Shown here: positions 1 through 5,014 of the stretch, one piece after another
Position numbering within the stretch: the first letter of the stretch is position 1
How the letters are laid out: each line of letters begins with the position of its first letter
Origin: Bryobacterales bacterium
Lineage (GTDB): Bacteria > Acidobacteriota > Terriglobia > Bryobacterales > Bryobacteraceae
Assembly (NCBI GenBank): GCA_025462985.1
Contig: JAOAPP010000085.1
Span: 1 to 5,014 of the forward strand
Length of the DNA stretch: 5,014 bases
Reading direction: 5' to 3'
The notes under the pieces: model-generated
Database searches by the model: none
What the model was told of the DNA's origin: nothing
The model's input: the letters and a program-made list of their open reading frames with translations, nothing else
Translations under genes and position numbers: made by a program

Positions 1-1355
1 GCTGGAAGAGGGGCTAATTCTGCCTTTCTATAACACGTCCTAACTTCGTCAGCAGCCAGCTGCTGGTCGGTAGCGTCTGCTAGTGGTGTCCCGAAGTGAG
101 GCGTAGCCAGAGTAATTATCTGTGCGACCGATGCTAACCCAGTGGTCTTCAGCAGTTGGCGGGCGACCAACCCGCCCATTGAGTGTGCGATAAATGTCAC
201 CTTTGCGCCATTTTTCGTGAGACCCGCGAAATACTTCGTCGCAAGCCCGTTCGCTGCGTTTACCACACCCGCATAGGTCGGGTACTTATAGACATAGACA
301 GAATACGTTGATCTAATCGTCGGATTTGCCTTGAGAGCTTCGATTAGATCTTTGAATGTATCCGTCGCCGGGTTCCAATCCTTGTCGTCGTCACAATCGT
401 CGACCTGAGGATTCAACCCGTGAATGAGAACGAGCGGCTGAATCCCCGTAAACGCCTCATCCTTGGTAAGATCGAATTGATCGGGGCACACAAGCCTCGC
501 CGCGACAATCGATAGCCGAAGGCTTTTTAGGTCTCCCGGCGTCAGTTCAAACTGTCCGCTAAGCACGGCTTGGCTTGTGCCAGTCAGCGGGTTAATGATT
601 GAATTCTTCGCGCTCTTAACGGTGCCTGATGCGGGCGAATCGGAACCGCTAGCGACAAACAGCCCTCGAACTGCTGGGTCTGCCGGAGGCGCGGCCACAC
701 CTGTGACGGGCAAACTAAAGAAAACCGTTAGAGGCGATTCGTCGGTCAAACTCTGAGATGACCGGATGGACAAGCGATTAGCGGCAGCGCGCAATTGCGG
801 AAAGATGACTTCCACCGTAGAGCCGATTACAACGCGCCCCCAAGTAGCCTTATCAGCTGCTGTAACGCGCACAATTGCGACAACGGGTGATGCTCCACTT
901 GCAAGAGCGAGGATGACGCGCGCACCATTCGCAAGAACGATCGTGTCGTTCTTCGTGCGAACGGTGTCTACAACTTCGGTGATCGGCGTCGCAATAAAAT
1001 CCACTGTAGCCGCTTCTCCGGCGCCGATCGAAACTGCTCTCGCGGTATCAACAGCAGACGCCGTGTGCCCTGGCGGGATCCGAACTGAGACGTGATAGGT
1101 GCCTGCGATGAGCTCTGAAAACCGGAACCTTCCTGAGCTATCCGTTGCGACGCTGCTTACGCTATCGCCAGTCGACCGGCGCAACACGACGGCTGCACCG
1201 GCTATTCCGCCATTCCCTGCACTCGAGTGCAGGAGGCCGGCGATGGATCCCAGAACGCCAGGTGTCGTGGTTCCTTGATCGCTACTGCTACAGGCCCCCG
1301 CGGTTAGAAGACAGAAAATAACAGCGAAACACTGTAGGCGTATTGAGGCTGCCAA
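1..1355 (-). CDS. Lipoprotein with alpha/beta-hydrolase (lipase/esterase-like) domain, C-terminus cut by window edge
   Basis: About 451 residues are visible with no internal stop; the C-terminus lies beyond position 1. The chosen TTG start (1355-1353) gives a lipoprotein signal peptide: a short basic n-region, a hydrophobic core, then lipobox LTAG-Cys with the lipidated Cys at residue 22, followed by SSSD. No ATG or GTG lies in the 140 bp upstream and no well-spaced Shine-Dalgarno is seen, so the start is uncertain. Residues about 33-98 look like an Ig-like carboxypeptidase-regulatory/Cna-B fold (GGIAGAAVVLRR, then TDSSGRFRFSELIAGTYHV). A beta-rich linker of unknown type follows. From about residue 305 an alpha/beta hydrolase begins: LVLIHGLNP (His312-Gly313, oxyanion loop region), an acidic stretch at 319-326, nucleophile elbow AHSMGG with Ser392, and ATPHFGTPLA at 417-426, as in bacterial lipases and PGAP1-like hydrolases. 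The catalytic Asp and His are presumably beyond the edge. It probably acts as an envelope-anchored ester hydrolase; the substrate is unknown. Confidence 0.85.
   Translation of the reverse strand, partial: MAASIRLQCFAVIFCLLTAGACSSSDQGTTTPGVLGSIAGLLHSSAGNGGIAGAAVVLRRSTGDSVSSVATDSSGRFRFSELIAGTYHVSVRIPPGHTASAVDTARAVSIGAGEAATVDFIATPITEVVDTVRTKNDTIVLANGARVILALASGASPVVAIVRVTAADKATWGRVVIGSTVEVIFPQLRAAANRLSIRSSQSLTDESPLTVFFSLPVTGVAAPPADPAVRGLFVASGSDSPASGTVKSAKNSIINPLTGTSQAVLSGQFELTPGDLKSLRLSIVAARLVCPDQFDLTKDEAFTGIQPLVLIHGLNPQVDDCDDDKDWNPATDTFKDLIEALKANPTIRSTYSVYVYKYPTYAGVVNAANGLATKYFAGLTKNGAKVTFIAHSMGGLVARQLLKTTGLASVAQIITLATPHFGTPLADATDQQLAADEVRTCYRKAELAPLP
1216..1233. repeat. Perfect 18-bp palindrome inside the lipoprotein gene
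   Basis: CCTGCACTCGAGTGCAGG reads identically on both strands. It lies about 120 bp into the lipoprotein gene, in codons for the start of the Ig-like domain (LLHSSAG). It could be an intragenic operator or simply codon coincidence; no second copy was seen in the window. Confidence 0.5.
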
Positions 1356-1547
1356 GCGCGTACGTTGAGTTTTCGGTTCCTTCCAAGAATGTCCTCTCGT
1401 CGAAATCGAGCTATTTACTCTCTCGTTGTAAGAATACTTCGATCGCGCAGTCCAGGCGGCAAATCCCTGGAAGGCTGCAGCAATAGACTCTTCCGAACGA
1501 TGTGAGACGATCACAGTAAGAAGTGTGCGGGCCGCTTCCAGATGGTG
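1356..1547. other. 192-bp gap between the two minus-strand genes
   Basis: No separate gene is recognised. Read on the minus strand, the frame shared by both flanking genes stays open for 64 codons between the upstream TAG and the proposed TTG start. A GTG at 1514-1512 is the only other conventional start in that stretch, but it would bury the lipoprotein signal peptide about 53 residues inside the protein. An imperfect hairpin lies at 1447-1478: GCAG plus TCCAGG pair with CCTGGA plus CTGC, with a 9-nt loop and a 3-nt bulge. No T-tract follows it, so it is not called a terminator. No convincing promoter was found. Confidence 0.5.
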
Positions 1548-2078
1548 CTATGGCAGAGCGACCGATATGCCCATTCCTTTGCGGCCATCCGCAAGAACGC
1601 GAACCATTGGTGTTGCGCCGATCGTTTTCATCCCGAGAGATGTGTTGTGCCGCCTCGCGGCATTGCCCGCGTCCATGATGCCATACACCCATGTACCTAT
1701 GTAAGCCAATGTCCCTATAAGGAGAGGCGTCGTGTTTGTGCTGCAGGAGGAATAGCTCGCATAAGTACCGCATGATGTTCCGCTCGCCGCAGCGCCTAGA
1801 ACGAGGCTGCCAAGTCCGATCCCGAGGAGCGTGGCTCCCTTTGTTGTTTCGCCAGAATAGAATTGGCCACCGCCCGTCACAAGCACTCCGATCAACGTTG
1901 ATGTTCCCGGGTCCTTGTAGCCAAGCATGTTCATTGACGAATTACTTTGCTGACTCTGCGCCACTTGACTGCCCAATAAAAAGCTCGCTGTAAGAGCGAT
2001 GATTGCAGCGCGAAGAGCTCGATTGATCGAACTCTGAGAGAGAACAACGTGACCGGTATGAATTTGGCCTGACTTCAT
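1548..2078 (-). CDS. Small secreted or membrane protein, DUF5683/TM2-like
   Basis: A complete 176-residue protein. The ATG at 2078 is supported by a Shine-Dalgarno (CAGGGG, on + at 2085-2090) with a 6-nt spacer. The N-terminus has a long basic n-region (to Arg23), a hydrophobic core (24-36) and a likely signal peptidase I site after AQS (42/43). The mature part has a glycine-rich hydrophobic stretch containing TGGGQFYSGETTKGA (68-82), hydrophobic segments at about 82-98 and 118-137, and the ending YGIMDAGNAARRHN (132-145). The pattern 'GxGQFYxG...KG...WxxxxxDAxxxAxRxN' is that of DUF5683-like proteins, which are of unknown function. Cys103 and Cys112 lie between the two hydrophobic segments and could form a disulfide. 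The tail after residue 150 looks like a short beta hairpin around ADGRKG. It is read first in the same direction as the lipoprotein gene, 192 bp upstream of it, so co-transcription is possible. The family assignment comes from pattern recognition only. Confidence 0.85.
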   Translation of the reverse strand: MKSGQIHTGHVVLSQSSINRALRAAIIALTASFLLGSQVAQSQQSNSSMNMLGYKDPGTSTLIGVLVTGGGQFYSGETTKGATLLGIGLGSLVLGAAASGTSCGTYASYSSCSTNTTPLLIGTLAYIGTWVYGIMDAGNAARRHNTSLGMKTIGATPMVRVLADGRKGMGISVALP

Positions 2079-2084
2079 TTTATT

Positions 2085-2090
2085 CCCCTG
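2085..2090 (-). promoter_or_regulatory. Ribosome binding site of the DUF5683-like gene
   Basis: On the minus strand this reads CAGGGG, six bases before the ATG at 2078. It is a good anti-16S match and fixes the start of that gene. Confidence 0.6.
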
Positions 2091-2471
2091 TTTGATAATG
2101 GACTGAGACGAACTGGTGGAATCCCCTCTTGCAACGATTCGAAAACCGGCAAAACTACTTCGATGCGTTCTTTCGCTTTACGCAAAGCACGCGTCGCATC
2201 ATGTCGTCGCCGCTACAGCTATGCACTCCCTTCGCAGTTGTTGCCGTCCACTTGACCGACCATGCTCCTCGCTGGAACGTCCGAAACCGCAACATCTTCA
2301 GGCATCACATCACCAATAGACATTGCCGATTCGCGTTGAATAGTCGGTGCTTGCACAGCCTAGAAGCGCAAAGATTGAAGCCCACTACGGTTCGTATCAT
2401 TTCAAGCCTTCGATGAATAGGGCCGCGCGAAATGCGCAAGGATCGCTGCTTGCGACAACCTGCTTCAAACC

Positions 2472-2490
2472 CGTCTATCCTTCGTCTATC
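2472..2490 (+). promoter_or_regulatory. Direct repeat with 11-bp period, candidate regulator operator
   Basis: CGTCTATC occurs at 2472-2479 and again at 2483-2490, a start-to-start spacing of 11 bp. OmpR-type winged helices, including those of SARP/BTAD regulators, typically bind heptameric direct repeats with this spacing, about one helical turn. The site lies about 175-190 bp upstream of the BTAD regulator start. The role is inferred; the repeat itself is directly visible. Confidence 0.4.
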
Positions 2491-2653
2491 GGCGTGATTT
2501 GGGGGGGTTGCAATGCCATAACGGGTTCACCTCTCCCCCGGTTCACCAGCCAATCTTGATGCCTCCAGAAAACGCAGGTAGCTTGTTGCTGCCAGGCAAA
2601 CAAACAGTGCGCCGCTGACTCATTGTCGACGGAGGTGCCCCAGGGGTCGAGGC

Positions 2654-2660
2654 GGGAGGA
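2654..2660 (+). promoter_or_regulatory. Ribosome binding site supporting the TTG start at 2664
   Basis: GGGAGGA lies just before an in-frame TAG (2661-2663) and the TTG at 2664. The GGAGG core is four bases from the TTG, slightly close but strong. The alternative TTG at 2703 has no comparable site, so this motif decides the proposed start. Confidence 0.5.
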
Positions 2661-2663
2661 TAG

Positions 2664-5014
2664 TTGCTGCAAAGCGTCTACTCACCGTCTAACGAGACTC
2701 AATTGAAAGCGCACCAAGAGCACAGCGCCAAGTTTCATCTCGTTGCCCTCGATCTGCCGCGTATTGAGATCGATGATCCAAACGCAGCTTCGACCCGGTC
2801 CTCGGGTCCTAGCAAATCGCTTGCGCTCATCACGTTCCTGGCGTTCGCTCCCCGACGGTCCGCTTCGCGCGACACACTGTGTGACTTGCTTTGGGGCGAT
2901 CGCAGTCTCGAGCACTCTCGCCCGCAACTTCGGCAAACACTGTGGCTGATCAAAACACAGATCCATCCGCTCATTGTCGAAGCAGATGCGGAAAAGATCT
3001 GGGTTTCTGCACGACTGACTTCGGATGTCGATGCCTTCCTTTCGGCAATTGAACGAGATGATCTCAGCGAAGCCGTCAGGATTTATTCACACGATTTCTT
3101 CGCGGGTTACGGTGCACCAGGTGCCGGACGCTTTGAGGAATGGGCGAACTCTGAGCGCGTTCGCCTGCGAGGACGCTTCGTAAATTCGGCCGAATCCCTC
3201 GCTCGGCACGCATTGAACTCCGGGCGCTTCCAAGACGCAATCGCCCTCGCCCGCCGCATGCGTGCCGCTGACCCGAACAGTCAATCAAGTTGGCGGCTCC
3301 AGCTCGAAGCTCGAATCGCTGCCGGAGATTCGATAAGCGCGCGAGCCGATGCAGACCACCTTGAAGACTGGTTACGCACGGAGGAGTGGGAACCGGAGCC
3401 TGAGACTAGCGCAATAATCCGGACTGCGCGACGCGTGACAGAACCCAATCCAAACGGATCACCCGCCACCGAGTTAGTCGCCGAGCTCGTCGGAAGAGAA
3501 AAGGAGTTCTCGCTCATCCATGAGGCTTGGGTTGCCGCAAAATCACGGGGCGCACGATTCATTCACATCGTTGGTGAGAGCGGTCTTGGAAAAACGCGAC
3601 TTACTACAGACGTCATCGCGCGAATTCGAGCTTCGCGAGGAAAGGTCCGCTATGTCCGCGCAAACTTCGGCGAGCGCGCAATTCCATTCAGCTTTGCGGC
3701 AGCGATCGCTGAATCGCTCGGCTCGGCGACTGGTGCCGGCGGCATAGCTCCTTCGGCTGCAAGAACTTTGGTGTCACTTAACCCCGCACTATCATCGCGA
3801 TATACGCTTACGTCGGGAAACACCGAGCGACTCGAACCGCTGCGAGTCGGGCTCGCAATTCTCGAGCTCATCTCTTCGGTTGCGGATGAGAACCCGATCG
3901 CGATAGCACTCGACGATCTTCACTGGTGCGATACTCAGTCACGTGAGGCGCTGACCGTTATCGCGTCGCGGTTGGACGACGACAAAGTTTTACTACTCTC
4001 TTCGTCACGGCCGCAGTATTCCGCCGGACCCCTTCGACATGACTCACCTGTTGTTCGACTTGGACGTCTATCTTGCGCCGACGTTACGGCGTTCCTCACC
4101 AGCCTTGCGCGGTTTCCGGAAAGTTCGTTGGCTCAAAGCCTGCCGATCGCGTTGTGCGAGTCGGCTGCCGGGGTTCCGCTGCGACTTCTCGAGGGACTCC
4201 GCTTCTGCATCGACCGAGGACTTCTCGTTCGAAGTGGCGATCAGTGGAGTTGTCCGGATGAAGCGGCTTTGCTCCGGACCTTGGACACCAGCGCGACCGT
4301 CGAACGACGGCTGGCATCACTATCGACAGCCCAAAACGAGATACTGTCGCTGATCGGAGTTGGTGGAATGCCAATTCCCCGAGCCACGATCATAGAAGCA
4401 ACCGGGCTTCGAGCGAGTCGCGTTGAGGAGACGGTCGCGGGACTTGAGTTGCACGGTCTCGTGGTCACGGAAAACGATTCATGGGCACCCGCACACGATA
4501 GCATCGCGGAAGCGCTGATCGCGCATTCGAATCATGACGGCGCAATCTTCCGCGACTATCATTTCCGACTCGGCGCAGCGATGCTCAGAAGCCCGGATCT
4601 TGAGTGGAAGAAGCGAGCGCTCCCACATTTGGCTGAGGCCAGGCGCTGGCGGGATCTTGCCGCTGCATCGATCCCGTTTCTACGCATGCATCCCGCGACC
4701 TCGGCCAACGTGCGATTGGCGTTAGGATCACTGATCGGAGCGTCTGAAAATTCGGATGCTGTTGCGAAAACGACGGCCGAACTTCCGTTACGGCTGAGAA
4801 ATGCCGGTTTGATACGTCGCGTCGCCTTCGTGGGAATTCCTTTCGTCGCGTTGCTCGCCGCGTCCGTCGTCCCGGTGTTGAAGACATCAACACCAAGATC
4901 GGTCACTGAGGTTGTTGTACTAACAAGAGAGCCGGACGGCAATACAAAGGTCGAGGCGGCCCCGCTAGACATAAACAGATGGGACGCAGCTGCGCCCATT
5001 GGGTTCGAGTCAAC
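2664..5014 (+). CDS. Membrane-anchored BTAD/STAND-ATPase transcriptional regulator, C-terminus cut by window edge
   Basis: An uninterrupted frame of 783 codons that continues past the window. The proposed start is TTG 2664 (GGAGG upstream); TTG 2703 would shorten it by 13 residues. Residues about 22-112 form an OmpR-type winged helix (LALITFLAF, LLWGD at 75-79, then the recognition-helix region HSRPQLRQTLWLIK). Residues about 118-257 are a BTAD domain (DVDAFLSAI, GRFEEWANSERVRLR near 155-169, ALARRMRAADP). An AAA/STAND ATPase follows: VGRE at 276-279, Walker A GESGLGKT at 304-311, Walker B IALDDLHW with Asp417-Asp418, and SRP at 448-450. A winged-helix-like region spans about 547-620 and ends in the HDSIAEAL motif (His611), typical of MalT/AfsR-like ATPases. 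A hydrophobic helix at about 720-739, preceded by Arg-Arg, is a likely single membrane span with the N-terminus inside. The C-terminal part would be extracytoplasmic and begins beta-like; a propeller is possible but lies outside the window. Its targets may include itself and the divergent genes. Confidence 0.9.
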   Translation, partial: MLQSVYSPSNETQLKAHQEHSAKFHLVALDLPRIEIDDPNAASTRSSGPSKSLALITFLAFAPRRSASRDTLCDLLWGDRSLEHSRPQLRQTLWLIKTQIHPLIVEADAEKIWVSARLTSDVDAFLSAIERDDLSEAVRIYSHDFFAGYGAPGAGRFEEWANSERVRLRGRFVNSAESLARHALNSGRFQDAIALARRMRAADPNSQSSWRLQLEARIAAGDSISARADADHLEDWLRTEEWEPEPETSAIIRTARRVTEPNPNGSPATELVAELVGREKEFSLIHEAWVAAKSRGARFIHIVGESGLGKTRLTTDVIARIRASRGKVRYVRANFGERAIPFSFAAAIAESLGSATGAGGIAPSAARTLVSLNPALSSRYTLTSGNTERLEPLRVGLAILELISSVADENPIAIALDDLHWCDTQSREALTVIASRLDDDKVLLLSSSRPQYSAGPLRHDSPVVRLGRLSCADVTAFLTSLARFPESSLAQSLPIALCESAAGVPLRLLEGLRFCIDRGLLVRSGDQWSCPDEAALLRTLDTSATVERRLASLSTAQNEILSLIGVGGMPIPRATIIEATGLRASRVEETVAGLELHGLVVTENDSWAPAHDSIAEALIAHSNHDGAIFRDYHFRLGAAMLRSPDLEWKKRALPHLAEARRWRDLAAASIPFLRMHPATSANVRLALGSLIGASENSDAVAKTTAELPLRLRNAGLIRRVAFVGIPFVALLAASVVPVLKTSTPRSVTEVVVLTREPDGNTKVEAAPLDINRWDAAAPIGFES
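2675..2691 (+). promoter_or_regulatory. Second CGTCTA direct repeat with 11-bp period
   Basis: CGTCTA occurs at 2675-2680 and 2686-2691, again 11 bp start to start, matching the hexamer and spacing of the pair at 2472-2490. It falls at the extreme 5' end of the regulator reading frame, or just upstream of it if translation begins at the TTG at 2703. Binding here would suit autorepression; this is inferred. Confidence 0.35.

Larger units (their letters stand above)
2079..2663. other. Divergent intergenic region, no convincing gene
   Basis: This 585-bp stretch separates the minus-strand membrane-protein gene from the plus-strand regulator and must hold promoters for both. Several short open frames exist on both strands, but none has a Shine-Dalgarno, a recognisable domain or a plausible composition. 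The most protein-like is a 34-residue frame on the minus strand at 2323-2219. The region also holds a run of seven G (2501-2507) and the direct repeat at 2472-2490. No clear sigma-70 pair with proper spacing was found for either gene. No tRNA, insertion sequence or terminator was recognised. Confidence 0.6.

Noticed and set aside
766..1095. 109-residue open frame on the plus strand
   Set aside because: It lies wholly antisense to the lipoprotein gene, whose frame has clear domain signatures; low-complexity Thr/Ala-rich product.
1447..1478. Imperfect hairpin in the gap between the minus-strand genes as a terminator
   Set aside because: The stem is interrupted by a bulge and no T-tract follows on the minus strand.
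1411..1773. 120-residue open frame on the minus strand overlapping the end of the DUF5683-like gene
   Set aside because: Different frame from the gene with signal peptide and conserved pattern; no domain seen.
2388..2400. GGTTCG-like motif resembling a tRNA T-loop
   Set aside because: No matching acceptor, D or anticodon arms around it.
2129..2416. 95-residue open frame on the plus strand in the gap
   Set aside because: No ribosome binding site, Arg/His-rich composition without a domain, and overlaps other equally poor frames.
2475..2672. 65-residue open frame on the minus strand reaching into the regulator start
   Set aside because: Overlaps the well-supported regulator start and its Shine-Dalgarno; composition is odd and no family is recognised.
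4559..4999. 146-residue open frame on the minus strand
   Set aside because: Antisense to the continuous BTAD/ATPase gene, with no recognisable domain; a shadow of the codon usage of that gene.

Overview
The window is moderately GC-rich bacterial DNA. It holds two genes on the minus strand and one large gene on the plus strand, arranged divergently around a 585-bp gap. The chromosome looks like that of a Gram-negative, environmental bacterium: there is a lipoprotein with an Ig-like 'carboxypeptidase regulatory' domain, a small DUF5683-like membrane protein, and a very large BTAD-type regulator carrying a transmembrane helix. This combination recalls Gemmatimonadota and related soil phyla, but that is an inference from gene style; no RNA gene or marker gene is present to confirm it.

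Left part (1-1355, minus strand): a lipoprotein with an alpha/beta-hydrolase (lipase/esterase-like) domain, cut at its C-terminus by the window edge. It has no ATG start; a TTG gives a textbook lipoprotein signal peptide. Upstream of it (1548-2078, minus) lies a complete 176-residue protein with a signal peptide and hydrophobic segments resembling DUF5683/TM2-like proteins. The two genes are 192 bp apart and in the same reading frame, separated in that frame by a single TAG.

Middle (2079-2663): a gap between divergent genes in which no convincing gene was found. It contains an 8-bp direct repeat with an 11-bp period. The same hexamer, CGTCTA, is repeated again with the same 11-bp period at the 5' end of the regulator gene. 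That geometry is the one expected for operators of OmpR-type winged helices, such as those of BTAD/SARP regulators.

Right part (2664-5014, plus strand, cut by the window edge): a regulator with an OmpR-type winged helix, a BTAD domain, a STAND/AAA-type ATPase with intact Walker A and B motifs, a second winged-helix-like region, and a single predicted membrane helix at about residues 720-739. Residues after the helix would lie outside the cytoplasm. This suggests a membrane-anchored DNA-binding ATPase. A reasonable but unproven model is that it senses an extracytoplasmic or nucleotide-linked signal, controls its own gene through the CGTCTA repeats, and may control the divergent membrane-protein/lipase pair. 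No mobile element, CRISPR array, tRNA or rRNA was found.
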